From NCBI GenBank assembly GCA_013398955.1, contig VWPU01006177.1:1-64000 (forward strand): 64,000 nt of DNA, given 5' to 3'. Below are positions 26,033 through 38,900 of the stretch, piece by piece (position 1 is the stretch's first letter; every line of letters starts with the position of its first letter). This DNA comes from Callaeas wilsoni (Eukaryota; Chordata; Aves; Passeriformes; Callaeidae). The notes under the pieces were generated by a model that saw only the letters and a list, made by a program, of their open reading frames with translations, ran no database searches and was not told the DNA's origin. A program made the translations under genes and the position numbers.

Positions 26033-26282
26033 TTGAAGAAGAACAAAGGAAGGCAAAATTTCACATATCCACACACAGGTGGTACAGAAAAATAACTGAG
26101 ACCTCATGTCTTAAACTCAAAAAACTATTGATGAAAGAAAACATGGTCCAGATGATGAAGTGCAATTATTATTCGAGTTGTGCTAAAAAGCTTTCCAGTG
26201 CTTTTCCGAAGCTTTTCCAATTTTTCTTCTTGATGATTTCCTGCTGTAACTTTACTTCTTGGTGATTTCATTCAACTTTTAA

Positions 26283-26414
26283 TTATGTTTTTTTGCTTCG
26301 GTCCCCATCATTCCAGTACTGTTCAGTCTGCATTTCTGTGAGCCGTGAGAGAGTACGCTGAAAGGCAAAGACTTCCTCTTCTCCTGTAAATATGGAGAGT
26401 CCTTTGGCAGAATC
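26283..26414 (-). CDS. AFG1L: AFG1L last coding exon with stop codon
   Basis: The coding part is 132 bp: 43 codons and a TAA stop at 26285-26283. It begins DSAKGLSIFTGEEEVFAFQR, continues TLSRLTEMQTEQYWNDGDR and ends SKKT. The match to the known AFG1L C-terminus fixes the 3' end of the reading frame. The acceptor is ATGTAG. An ATTAAA hexamer directly follows the stop, but it is too close to be a likely poly(A) signal. The exon continues as 3' UTR toward lower coordinates. Confidence 0.95.
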   Translation of the reverse strand, partial: DSAKGLSIFTGEEEVFAFQRTLSRLTEMQTEQYWNDGDRSKKT

Positions 26415-27148
26415 CTACATCAATACACAAAAACAGTACCACAGACCTGTGAGACACATGGCTGTACTGAAGTGCATCCTGTCTAACGCCTTAGGCTCAG
26501 TGCATTACAGGCTTTGACAAAACAATACAGCAGCATGGCACCAAAAAATTAGAACTAATGTCTAAAAATTAAAGAAAAGGAGCTATTTCAGCTGAGTAAT
26601 CCTCTGAAGGAATATAGCAAAAAGAATAATTTGCTTTTAAAACAACATGATGACAGGTTAACCATCTATTTTCCCTTTTTTGTTGACTACTTGTACACCG
26701 ATAAACAAATTATTTAAAAAGTCATTAGCAATAATGAGCTACAGGGAAAGATAAAAACAGAATAAGCAACATGCAAAGTAGTTCTGTTTGTGAGAACTTG
26801 TGAGGTTGTTCTGTAGTCTAGGAAGAGGTAGAACGAACCATCTTTTATTACTTTATTTTAAATGTAGGAGCTAAACTTAAATCAGCATTTTCATATATGA
26901 CTGAACAGATACAATGGTTAATATTCAAAATGACCCTAAAACTTACACAAAATGGTTCTACATATTGTAACATTTTCTTTGACTATAAGTAGCACAACAT
27001 GTAATTATCAGAGTGACAGATACACTGCAGAAAAAGCAGCAAACCATTAGTTAAATGTTTTCTTGATTCCCCCTCCTAAAATGCTGCTGCAGTTATGAGA
27101 CCAAACCAAATTTTTTTACAAAAGGGAGACGATGTTAAAATCATGTAC

Positions 27149-27262
27149 CTGGCTCAAGTCCAAATCATCCATCAACACTCTGTTGTCCTGCAGTTCACCA
27201 CTGTCATGTTCCACCAGGAACAAGCTTTGGAGAGGAGATGCTGCAGAACAGATAATACGCAC
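27149..27262 (-). CDS. AFG1L: AFG1L coding exon (VRIICSAASPLQSLFL ... DLSQ)
   Basis: This 114-bp exon of 38 codons, phase 0 at both ends, has a TCTCAG acceptor and a CAG|GTACAT donor. It begins VRIICSAASPLQSLFL, the beta strand that follows IDTFYEHK, and ends LMDDLDLSQ. The middle (VEHDSGELQD) differs from the His-rich stretch I recall at this point in mammalian AFG1L, so it may be a variable loop. Confidence 0.95.
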
Positions 27263-28938
27263 CTGAGAGGAGGAAAACGGGCAACAGTAACATCACTTGG
27301 GCTCTACAGGAACAGGATAAAATACATGATCTATGCAAAGCAAACTTCAAATTAAAACCTCAGTGTTTTTTCGCCAGTGTTTCTCTTTTCTCTTATTAGC
27401 ACTGCTGTTACAGATTTACCTGACTTAGTCAGATGGAATATTAACCTTACAGGATCTTTTTCTCAAAAACAACTGATATACCTTTTACTCAGAGAACAGA
27501 AGAACTGTGCTATCAAATACTCAGAATATCTGCTACACACACAGTGAGTTCACTGTAAAGTTTACTTTCTAAAATAACAGCTGTATAGTAACCAATGCTT
27601 ACTTTTCACCCATAGGGAGAGTCCTCTCAGTGGGTAGATACATTATTTAAAGAACACTTAAATTCCAAATTTCCCTGGAAGGCTGAGTAAAGCCTTTCTT
27701 GCATTCATCTCTGTTACTCCAGTAAAAGTTATTTGCTAATAACAATAATGATGCTTTTTGCATGTCTGCTGGGAGGAGATACAACGTGCAGTGAGAGTTG
27801 GTATCTCTGGGGGGCTGCAATGAAGAGAGACTGAAATAATGCTGCAGAAGGAGACTCTTGTTGAGAGCAGGCAGGCAAGATGTTTGTGTTGTGGACAGGC
27901 ATCCACAAATATACTCAGGTATTTTTCCCAACTACTTTTGATGGGAGTTTAACGTTTGTGTTTTTCCTATGGAGGAAGTAATAGAAAGTGACTGCTTGCA
28001 ATTCTTAATGACAGCACAAAGACAGAGCAAATCATCCCCCTATTTCTAACACATTAGTTTAATACTAGCATATTGTCTTAGCAAATGTCCATTTTCAAAT
28101 CATAAAGCATAAAGAAACTGGCTGATTTGAATGAGACTACTCATACACTGAGTTAGTTCAATACCTTGCTGAGCTGGGGCCTTTCTGATCAACAACCAAT
28201 GCCAGAACATTCTTGATAAGAACCAGCCTCAACTGACATTTCCCAACCGCATAAATGTTTAAGTGTGTGCAAATATAATTATATATAAGATAGTGTTTAA
28301 TATCTTGCATCACTTAAAAAAAATCACCTTAAACAGGAACTTCCCTTGTTTTAGTTACACTGATTTTGCTTCCATGATTGAAAACTCTGTAAATCTACAT
28401 GAAGTGCTGCATTTATCATTATTATTCCATAAGCAATTCTGCAATCTAATGTAAAGCCTACAGTGACTGTTTCCTTTAAACTTTATGATGTAATTGTGCT
28501 GATAACGCCTCCTTCCTGATCAAAAAGGCACTGATTCCTGACCAACTGCCCATACAGATTAAAATCTAAAAAACTTCAATTCACTCCAGCACAGTTGGCA
28601 GCACAATCTTTCATTATTAAAATAATGACATGGCTTCTGTTGTTTTCCTGGGTTAGGAAAGAACATCCCCGTTCAAGAAAGGCAAATGAGCTCAGGCTTA
28701 CATTTATGCTCGTGCTTAATACTCGCAGAAAACAAAATAACCTCTGTTTATTTGCCTTTATTGCAATGGGACTATTTTTTTGGTGAAGCTGGAATGATGT
28801 TTCTTTGTAGTGCTAGTTCATTCTGCTTATGTTTTCCAAACCACTACTACAGAAAGCCTTACTTCAAACCAATTGTAACAGTCAGTTTTAGGACTTCCAG
28901 TATTATTCCTATGCATAGAGGAAAGGCTTGGTTCTCAC

Positions 28939-29079
28939 CTTATGCTCATAAAAGGTATCAATAAGAGTAATGAAACGACGAGTTTGTGTCCTTTGTGCTA
29001 TTGTAAGAAGTGGTATGTCACGAACAAACACTGTGTCAAAATGCTTTGACATTTCCAAATAGTCGCTGGCTCCAAGAGG
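28939..29079 (-). CDS. AFG1L: AFG1L coding exon (PLGASDYLE ... RRFITLIDTFYEHK)
   Basis: This 141-bp exon of 47 codons, phase 0 at both ends, lies between a TTTCAG acceptor and an AAG|GTGAGA donor. It begins PLGASDYLEMSKHFDTVFVR and ends RRFITLIDTFYEHK, the most conserved C-terminal block of the AFG1 family. It is the clearest family signature in the window. The intron before it is 12.9 kb and holds an internal CpG island. Confidence 0.97.
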
Positions 29080-32000
29080 CTGAAACAAAACAAACCATAA
29101 GAAATGGAAACCCACGATAGAATGACACACAAACACTGTATCTTGACATACTGCAGTAACAGAAGAGAGCTGTAAAGTCCTGATCATATTCTTATTTTTA
29201 TTTCTTTGTATCTCGCTTGAGGACTACTCGATTGCCCTTAGGGACATAGGTACATGTGGGTGTTCATACTGCTGGCTTTACATGAACAGTGAGAGTTAAA
29301 AATGTGGCTTTTCTGCACTCAGATAACATTATGATCTCTCTCTGACAACCTCAAATAAAATAATCACTATAAATCATAATCCATAGAAAACATGTGATTC
29401 TAACCTAAAGTATAAATAATTTGAATAGCTATTAGGATGCTTTCCAGCTGCAAGATTTTTAAATACAAACTCATAGGCTAACTACTAAATCCTAAGTAGG
29501 CCTGCATTTTGTTCATCCAAGACTAACCCAGACTGAATAAATACCTTATGTTTTAAGTACTGAAAGCAAGAGAAAACAGACAAAATTACAATTTTGCAGC
29601 AGTTCCTTTGTTCATGGTTTCTCCTGTAATGATGAAACAAAAATCTTCAAGACGAACTCATTAGTTTGTCTTTCTGTATTTAAACCATCAACAGAAAATA
29701 TGCGCAAATAGTAGTAGCTCATTCAAGTACATTCCTCTACAATTACTTTTTCATTACATGGAAGATATTATTTTCTGCAAGATCTATCCTATCAGTACCA
29801 CAGGTAGTACTGTATGATGAGCTATTAAAATTCGTACTCCTGAACTCGTTCCATCAGTTTTACTTGTGCAAATACTTCAAAATCTTGTCTGGAGCTACTG
29901 CAAAGAGCAAGTTCAGCAGCATTTTACATGGTCACAACTCCTTTTCCAGCTAATGAAATGTACCATGTGCTGTACCAACAGTATTAATACTGTTATAAAG
30001 CACTGCAATACTGCTATTACCTTAAAACCAGTAAATACAAAATATTTTCTCTAACTGAAATTGTGAGAGGAATTTGTTGTAGGCCGCATGTAACTTCTTA
30101 ACCAGAACCCTTCTGCAAGAAGTTATTTTAAGCAATTATTAATAGCTGCCCATGAAGAGGACTTTGGGTTTTGTTTAGATGCTAGAATAAAAAAACTTGT
30201 AGAAATGGTCTCTACACAAGCACAGGAGAGAGAAGCCCTGATGGCATTCCAAAAATTCTTCTGAAAATTAATGGGAGTAAGCTAACCTTCCAGGCGGGTA
30301 TGAAAGCCTCTCACTCTCTGCCAGCTCTCCCACTTGCAGTCTCATGAATCACCCTGCCTTCCCACTCCCAAGCATGCAACTTCCCTGTAGCATCTATGGA
30401 AAAGAATTATTACAAAAACTTTCCATTCTTTTGAGCAGTGTTTAAGAGTAGTTTATGCTATATTCTCCCCTCAGAATTATATTTACTGCTTATTTTCTCC
30501 CTCCATTTCAGTCCCCTAGTTACTACTATGGACTTATTAATCAGAAACCAAAAACTCATCATTGCGAGGGCCACCAGCAAAGCTTCATGCAACACCTCTG
30601 GAAAAACCAAAATCCTATCTGAATAAACCAGAGTAGCTGAACTCAAAATGTTTGGATGAAATAAAGCAGGAAAAGGTTCAAGAAAACGAAAGGAACTGAT
30701 GGATGGAAACAACACAGAGCTAACTGACTGGACACCTTGCCACCAGATACAAGTGATACCTCTGGACAGCCAGAGTATCAAGTGCAAAAGAAAACAATGG
30801 GAGCACTAAAAGCAACACAACCAGGATGCTGCTGGAGATTTTAAGATTAGTGATAAGCAAATAGTTTAGGTAAGGGTAATTTTATTCCATACTTAGGACT
30901 GGAGTTCTGTTAAACACAGAGGAGATCAAGTATGCCTGTGTGATAAGTACCTATGAGGGAGAACAGCAGTCATCTCATTGTACACGAGAAAGGTAAGAAT
31001 TTCTCATGACTCCCCTCAAGTAAGAAATGACAGACATTACTTCTATGCTGATTCATTCTTTTATCACATGAAGAGCCCAAGCAGTCTTCTGCCAAAACTC
31101 AAAATCCTGAGGAATTATTCTGCCCTGCCCCAATGTGACACACTTTCTCACACAAAGCATACCAAATACACCCTCCTCATCTCAAAGTATCAGATATTAA
31201 AAGCTGATTCCTAATATACATAAATACATAACCAAAAATTAAAGTGTCCAAACTTCTGCAAAGTGGGCAAACTGAAGTGCCCAACTAATGAGCTATACAG
31301 CTAAGAATTTGGTGAGTACCTTCTTTGGTGGATATCCAAACAGAGGAATAAAAAACCTGGGCAGTCAGAGGGAAGAAACAGGTGGAAGACAAAAATAAGG
31401 CTAATGCATTTCAAATGGGAAGAATGGAAGATGTAACACTTATACTGCTTTTCATACAGACATAAAATCATGGTTCACAGAAGGTTACAATATGCATCTT
31501 TATCACAGTCAAACAGGAATTCAATCTACTTCAGCAGTGCAAAAAGCAAGCAATTCAATAATTCCTCTAATTAAGGGCATAAAAGGCAGATCATTTCAAG
31601 CTTTAACGAGAACTTCTGAAACATCTACACCAACACTAAGTGATATTATTCTGTAAATGTTGGCAGAAACGTGCCTTTGGAGACTTCAGAATCTCACACT
31701 CAGAAAGATCTGAGACTAGCAGCATATAAGTACTTTAATAGAGTAAATTTGGTACCTCCCTGACAAGACTCATATCTGGTGAGACAACTGATATGCCAAG
31801 TCAGCCATTCTGCTGTTACATAGGGCTCAGCTGATATCAGCTGTAGTGCCTTACACAGAGGAGTTCTCAAATTCCCTGCTTTTGGAGTTTAGAGACAGTC
31901 CTGGAGATGAAATACAAAGCTTTTAATCTTCTTCCCAACATGACTTACTCTCATCTTGGGAAGTCCTCTAGTTTCCTTCTGCCTTACTCAGCATAAAAAG

Positions 32001-33809
32001 AAGGAACAGCAAATTTGCAAATGCTCTCATGACAGATTAAAGTCCTTTTTTGTATACCCCTAACCTTGCTATTGGCCCAGTTTCCATGCTCCCTGTAATT
32101 GCTTCAAAGCTGGTCTAACCCACCAGCTAACTCAAAATGCTTCAAAAACAAGAGACCACGATGCGGGGGCACCCTGACAGCTTCTCAACCCACATTCTCA
32201 CTGGCCTGCTGCCCCCCAAACCTGGCATGAGGCTGGCACAAGCACCCACATACCAACTCTGCCACACAGGAGCAGAGATGGGGAAATGGGTTCAAGGCCA
32301 GACTGCACCACTGCCAGAGGCTCTGGCTGTACAGTCCATATACAGAAGCTCTACTGAGGAGGAGATTTCTGCTGTTGCAGCAGCCCACAGCCCTCCCCTC
32401 ACCTTCACAGTACTGCCTTACTGCCTTCAGGCCCTTTTTCCCTCCGCGTGCAGCAAGCACTGGCTGGGTCCCGACTGCCAGCAACACCAGCTCAGACTAG
32501 GTAACAAGACTAGAAGCACACAGTTTTAGACACACAGCACTGTCCTCCCTCCAGGGCTGGAATTTATTTTGTGAATCTCAATCAATCACAGAAAGTATTT
32601 CACTTTAGTTAGCAGCATACGTGAAGGTATTTCTTCCTCTGAAGTTGCTAATGAAGCCACAAATCCTCCTAGTATCGATACGTATATATGTAATCCTCTT
32701 ACTAAAGTTTAGCCTGATTAATCTCATCCTCTGAATAACACTGTAAAAATAACTTCATTTGGTGTGTGTTTCTGGTACTGTCTGATCTCTTTTGTTTCAC
32801 CAATTATTGATCAAAACTCAACTGCAGAACAATAAGACATTTATTGTGACAGTAATGACTGTCACTTAGCATTTGTTACCAGTTCTTTCACATGCTATAG
32901 TATTATTTTTAAAACCTCAAAACATTAACAGATAAGAATCTTTCTTATGGTGTTATTGTTCCTGCATGTGTATATACTGTAAAACTGTTGTGGATTTTTG
33001 TCATTAGCTCTGATGCCAAGAGTCAGTATTTTACAGGCATCATACTAATGCAAAACGCATTAGCACTAACACGGGCTACACTCCTGACAAAGGGTTTACT
33101 CCACTTCAGCCTGCTTGACTGAGTTCTCACCTTCATTTGTTTTTGTTTCTCTGTCTACTTAATGCATCTTCAGCTATCATCATCTCAGTTCAAGTAGGAT
33201 GTTTATTATTTGGAGCTCTCTGTGGGCTGTTTTAGAGTTAGTCGTCCCCTGCTTCTATTATATAGTCCATTTAATTATAGTATAAAGCATCTTTTTTCTT
33301 TGTTGATTCATCAGTGGCCCAGTATATCAGCTTTCAGAGATCGTCTGAAGAATACAGAATGTTTTACATATGATAGAAAAGGATATGCCATCTCAAGAGA
33401 ATACGTATTTTTTTGTTGATGTTGCAAGATATTCCAGGGCCAGTTCCAGCCAATCCCGAAAACTCGTGATTGACAGTAACTATAATTTTGTGCAGACACT
33501 CTTAACACTCCAAAACTTCCTATAAACAACACCCAGTTTAAGATCAGATAATATTTACAACTTAATCATTACGTATAAACAAAAAAAATATAAAGCTCTG
33601 TTGTTTCCAAACAAACAAAACACTATCACTAGTGAGGCTCATAAAACAGAGCACTGAGATAACATGTCATGATCATCATTCCAAGAAAGGAACAGAAAAA
33701 GCCAAGGCATGATATATGATGCCACAGCATGCTGAAGTTTAAATAAAAATGGAAGAGGTAGGGCATAGCTAACTTGGTTAAAAAATTTAAAGATACTGAT
33801 GGCAGCACA

Positions 33810-33872
33810 AATCATAGAACCATAGAACAGTTTGGGCTGGAAGACACCTTAAAGATGATCTAGTTCCAACCA
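33810..33872 (-). mobile_element. CR1 fragment, 3' tip, minus strand
   Basis: Only the last 60 or so bases of an antisense CR1: ATCATAGAACCATAGAACAG, TTTGGGCTGGAAGACACCTT, AAAGATGATCTAGTTCCAAC. Confidence 0.9.
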
Positions 33873-35434
33873 GGAGAGCAGGAATCTAAGATCTGTAAAC
33901 CCTGGGGTTGAAGATATTTTCTGGGTCAAGTACATCCCCTTGCTATCTAAGGTTATCTCACCACAGAATCCTATTAAAAAGTAATTTTGCTTGTTCTTGC
34001 AGCAAAAGTTTTTTAGTGAAATTTCTCAGAGTGGAAAGTTGTTTCAGATCTTTGCTCTTCTGCTTAAGAAGATGCATGTAATTTCCAGTTCTTTTAGTTA
34101 TGTATTTATTTAAACAATATGCTCAAAGCTGGCTGAATACTGGAAGGATGCAAAAGGCATGTTTCTGCTCTAAAAGCTCTCACTGCTAAATTTCCAGTTC
34201 CAACTCCAAAGTATAGCACTATCAATGAAATGGTCTCCAAAAATAGTTAAGTCTTAAAAAAATTTTAGGTCTATTTAAATATTTGCACTTACTGTTAAGA
34301 TTTCAAAACCATGATCAACAAAGCTTTGAAAAAAGAGAGAGAAATATATTCAAGAATTTAAGAAACAAAAAAAATTAAATTAAAAAGGCAAACTCTTAAA
34401 ACTACAATCAGCTTCAACAATCTTGTATTACCTGGTCTATAAAGTACAGGATCTAAACCCTCAAGGTTTATGCAGCTTTCACTGAAGGGAGTGCTCTCTA
34501 AAAATTAAGCTCTGATACACATAAAACAGAAAGGAGGTTTGATTAACAATATTACTGTATTACAATATTTCCACCTGAAATAAGTTTCTTGAGTTTATTT
34601 TATAAAACATGTTCATGAATAAGATAAGGCAAATTTTGGGGGAAGCAGAGGAACTGATTAAATCTTTAAAGCAAATGAAGCTAATAAAAGACAGACTCTC
34701 AGTCTAGAGCTTCAGCTGCAAAAACTAATCTCTTAGGAATAAAACTAAGATCACAAACTAAGGAAAACTATGATTCTAAAAGGTTACTGAAAATAGTGCT
34801 TACCTGTGGTATGTTTATTTACAGCTCTACCTGAAAATCCTACAATCCTAAAGATTACACCAAATTATACTGTGGATGCATTCAGCAGCTTTTAATGAAG
34901 ATAGTTCCCTCAAAATTATTCAGAATCATTAAACTGCAAATGCAGCTGAGTTATGTTGTCACGTAGGGCAGATGTTCAGCTGACTTAAAAACAGACGCTT
35001 GCATTTCTAAATTACTTGATGAATTTGAAAACGGTGACTTTTTCATTTTCTTTTTTTTTTTTAAAAGCTTAGTTACATCTTTCCTTTCGAACTGCAAGCT
35101 GTTCAATTTAAGAACTGCATCTTCCTCCTGGGTCTGTACAGTGTGCCTATTGCAATGGAACAACAACCTAACAGAAACTGTTCACTAGTTATTTGTTGTG
35201 CTAACCTACACAAAAATTCTATTTTGTCAATTTCAGAAACATTAAATAACTACTAGGAAAAAAATTTCACAGCAGGATAACCTTTTATAACAGAAATACT
35301 GATGTTAAATTTATTTTCATAGTTTTTACGCTATCGTATGTTTGCTAATGGTTAGTATCGTGTTAAATCACTACATTAATTGGCACCGGGCAGCTGGATG
35401 AAAGGATTTCCATTAGGATTACCTAATGGAAAGC

Positions 35435-35596
35435 CTACAGGATCCGGGAACCAAAGCAGCTGAGCCTCTGTGAGGAGCAGGCGCCCATGCCGGAGCGGTC
35501 CGCAGCCGGCGTTCCCGGCAGAGGGCAGCAGCTGCTGCGCGCAAGCCGGGGGAGCACCGAGCGCAGCTCGGCATCTCCCGGGTCCCTTAGCTCCAT
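35435..35596 (-). CDS. Hypothetical 53-residue ORF in internal CpG island
   Basis: This ORF starts MELRDPGDAELRSVLPRLAR and ends SCFGSRIL. It lies about 35 bp downstream of a TATA box and is Arg/Ser/Cys-rich, as any frame in CpG-rich DNA would be. I recognise no domain. It is listed because of the promoter context; coding status is doubtful. Confidence 0.12.
   Translation of the reverse strand: MELRDPGDAELRSVLPRLARSSCCPLPGTPAADRSGMGACSSQRLSCFGSRIL
35515..35529 (+). promoter_or_regulatory. CTCF-like motif
   Basis: CCGGCAGAGGGCAGC matches the 15-base CTCF consensus CCASYAGRKGGCRSY at 14 positions. It lies in an intronic CpG island. Occupancy is unknown. Confidence 0.35.
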
Positions 35597-35924
35597 GAAC
35601 ATTACACGGAAGGTACTCTCTTGTCTGCGCTATTTATACCAGACCAAACCGTCACAATTACCAGTTTTCAAGGAAAATTTAAAAAGGGAAGTGAAAAAAG
35701 GGGACTGGCAGAGGCTGATTTTTTCTAAGGTGTAACGAACACTGTTCTTCATAAGTGAACACACTAAAATGGGATGACTTTTATTTGCACAATAGCGTGT
35801 ATATAACAGGGATTTTAAAACCAAGTTAATATACACATTTTATTTTAAAAGGTATAAATGTGATCTTTCATTCATCCATTTAATTCAATTAACAACTAAT
35901 TATGTTTTGCAAGAATCTAACATC

Positions 35925-35990
35925 ACTGGTAGTGTTTTCCCTCATTGTATAGATGGATAAACTGGCAGAAAAAATTAAAGGCCCCAAAGA
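35925..35990 (-). mobile_element. MIR-like remnant
   Basis: The plus strand reads GTTTTCCCTCATTGTATAGA followed by TGGATAAACTGGCAG, a diverged reverse copy of the MIR block CCATTTTACAGATGAGGAAACTGAGGC. Confidence 0.35.
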
Positions 35991-38900
35991 ATAGGAGACG
36001 TCAATGTTAGCACTAAAATTAGGGAACTGTATGTCTCTATTCTGCCTGGTGCCTGTCCCAGCCTCCTGTGACTACATTTTATGCGGCCTTAGAAAAGATG
36101 GTAGGATAAAAAACATTCTGATGAAAACCAAGCAGAGTCCTCCTGGCTGATTACACTGGAGAAGCACATTCACAAGGCTCCATTCTAGTACTGGGTAATG
36201 CTTCACGCCCATGACAAAGAACACCACGTGCCACACTGCCACATAAACCCTGGTGTGTCAGGTCTGAAAAACTGCTTCTCTTTTGCTTTAACGCAACCAA
36301 AACAGATCAGTATCCTCTCATCCAGTTTTTTGTTGGTTTTCCAAATGTTCACGTAGCTAGTAAAGAAAAAAAGCAAAGTGTATGAATTAGATATTAACTA
36401 AGTTAGCTAAAACTTGAGATTATCTTGAACTGGGAAACTAGGATTTACAAACTGATGCACACAATACCTTAGGAAGTCAACTGCATGTCATATCAGCATT
36501 GCGTACAATATATTCTCTGTATTTTATTTTTATGAACATTAATGGCAACCAGTTCATTAATTACCAGTATCTGATGCATTATTTTAGACAGAAATAACTC
36601 TTTATATTCTTGACATGAAAAAGTTTGATGCTAACATATGAAACAAGAAATTAAATACTGTAATACCAGAAAGGTATCAACTCTAACTCCCAAGGTCTCC
36701 AGGTATTAATTAAACAGCAGCTATTACGAAAATTCTACTTAAGCTGGGAGATGTTACAAATAGTATCAGGTTACCAGTTGCTGATTTGCTATTTTCATCT
36801 ATTATGTATTAGCTGACATCTCATGAAATATCATGATATTAAAGTGGAAAATGTTTCAGTATTTCCCCTTAAAACAGAATTTTATTTTATTTTGAAGGAA
36901 ACATCAGTGCAATTGAAGATGTTTTACAGGCTGTTCATCTGAAATACTGTATTACAAAAATCAGAAAGTAATTATCTGAGAAATTTTGAACATATCTCCT
37001 TAATCCTACACCAACAAAGGTAGATTTTTAGGTCTGGCTATTTATCCCTTGGAATGCACTGTGACAGTTACCCAAGCTCAGACTAGCAGACAGGCTGCAG
37101 CAATAAAGTGAAAGCAGAGTCACTTGAGTGATAAGCTATTTTGCCAACACAACGAAAGCATGTATCCTTTCACACGTTGATTCTTGCAAAACTTACTCTT
37201 TTTTCTGGAACCCTTTAAGGGTAATGGAGAGCCAAAGGAATCAATTAACCAAGTTTTGGGTACAATGCTGTCCACTCATGCTGCAATAATTACCGACACC
37301 AGTTTCAGAAAACTCCAAAAATACTACTGCAACTCCAAGATAATACTGTAAGTACTTCCATGATGTGGACCAGGCATGTCAAATTTGGAAGAAAGGTTGC
37401 TTGGTACGAGGGAAAGGTCCTATAGACTTCCTGTGAAACCCCCCTCAAATCCAAGGAAGTTATAAGCCTTGGAAAAACTCAGTGTGAACGGACTGCACAG
37501 ATTGATCGCAGACTAAGAAGTATTGCCTACTCCCAGAAGTATGTGGGGGATAAGAGCTGGTTATTCCCTCAAGATGGACTGGGCACATTCCCTGCTGCCT
37601 GCTGAACTTGTTCGCTGTGTGTGCACAGGCAGTGAGAGCTGCCAGCAGGCAGCAGGGACTCTGACTCCCTCACATCCCTACCTTCAGACACTTTAAGACC
37701 AGGAAAGATCATGGGGTACTTCAAGCTCCTGCATTTTAGAGAGGGCTAAGCCTAAAAACTAGAACATAGCTCAAACACAAACACCTCCTCCTAAAATGGC
37801 ATCCAGTTTTGACCCAATACACAGTGAAAGGAGGCTGTGTCTGCTCTGATGTAAAAGAACCAAACCAAAACAAACTCTCAAAAAAAACCCCCAACCCTTT
37901 CCACAAAATATCAGTTCTGATAAGAAATGAATTGCACACAGCATTCTTGTCTTCATTGCTCCACCCCCATACACACAGTACTCTGTATTTACAGCAAGTC
38001 TGTATTAGCATTCATGTTATATTCAAAACTCCTGGGGAAATTTTGAATATACCAGGTGTAGTATAAAAAATGTGCTCATTAGAAATGCTAGAAACAACAA
38101 ACCTTCAGCAATATTTCTTTTTATAGGTTAGTTAACTAACTTAGCCATCCATTTAACAAATACTTTCTTGAGACTGCACAATGTCACTTTCCTAATAAGA
38201 ACATTATCTTCAAAACTCAACCCTTCCTATAAAGTCAGGGAGACTGGAGAATTAATTTCATTTCCATTCTTTAGTCATCCACTGTATGCATCCAGAATCA
38301 GCTTCTCCATTACCCTTCCTGAACTAAAACCTGACCAACAGCCTGCAGTTCCACCCATCATCACATGCATGTGTGGATTTTACTTGTTTGGTTTTTAATA
38401 CTGACACATAGAGAATTCTTTTAGTGACGTGGAATTTCTCTTGCACTCCAACATTCATCAAAAATAAAAAGCTAGTCAGAGACCTCAGCCTAGTTTTCCA
38501 GGACTCCAATGATACAAAATGTATTTGCAGGCTATTTTTAACATATGTTAACTATTTACAGACTGAAAATTATTTCACTATCCTTTAGTGAAACAAATAT
38601 TTCACTCTGCTTCACCTAGAACACTTACTTTTTGTAAAATCTTTTCCTTTTTCTACATCATTACTAAAAGTTCATCCATCTCCAGCTAAGAATAAGCCAG
38701 TAACATTCAGATAATATAAAACATCAAAACTGCAATTTTACTTAACAAGTCTTTTATCTGAATGGACATATTTGCCCATGACCTTTATTTTATAATTTTC
38801 CTGCATTTCATAACTAGTTGCCACTCATTCCATATTATTTGATTCTGTCTCAACAGTGACACAGGAAATACTTTTACTATCTTCCTCCCCAAAGAGTCCT

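Larger units (their letters stand above)
20870..26282 (-). other. AFG1L: Candidate long 3' UTR of AFG1L
   Basis: Between the AFG1L stop and the first good minus-strand poly(A) cluster there is no other gene. The stretch holds about 250 bp of unique sequence, then a minus-strand CR1 (25008-26032), then mostly unique AT-rich sequence with an old SINE. Minus-strand AATAAA hexamers occur near 22857, at 21114-21109, at 20903-20898 and at 20889-20884. The AT-rich style toward 20.9 kb resembles a vertebrate mRNA end. A much shorter UTR, or an independent transcript ending here, is equally possible without RNA data. Confidence 0.4.
35400..35640 (-). promoter_or_regulatory. Internal CpG island with TATA box on the AFG1L strand
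   Basis: A CpG-dense stretch (about 35440-35590) stands alone in an AT-rich intron. On the minus strand TATAAATA (35638-35631) precedes it. A start near 35605 would lead to an ATG at 35596, a 53-codon ORF to a TAG at 35437-35435, and a donor TTAG|GTAATC just after 35423. A plus-strand 82-codon ORF (35487-35735) also crosses the island but has poor start contexts. This could be an alternative AFG1L promoter giving a short C-terminal form, or a noncoding-RNA promoter. Confidence 0.4.

Noticed and set aside
32137..32529. 130-codon ORF and antisense 100-codon ORF in an AFG1L intron
   Set aside because: Open frames on both strands in a GC-rich patch suggest chance. No known family.
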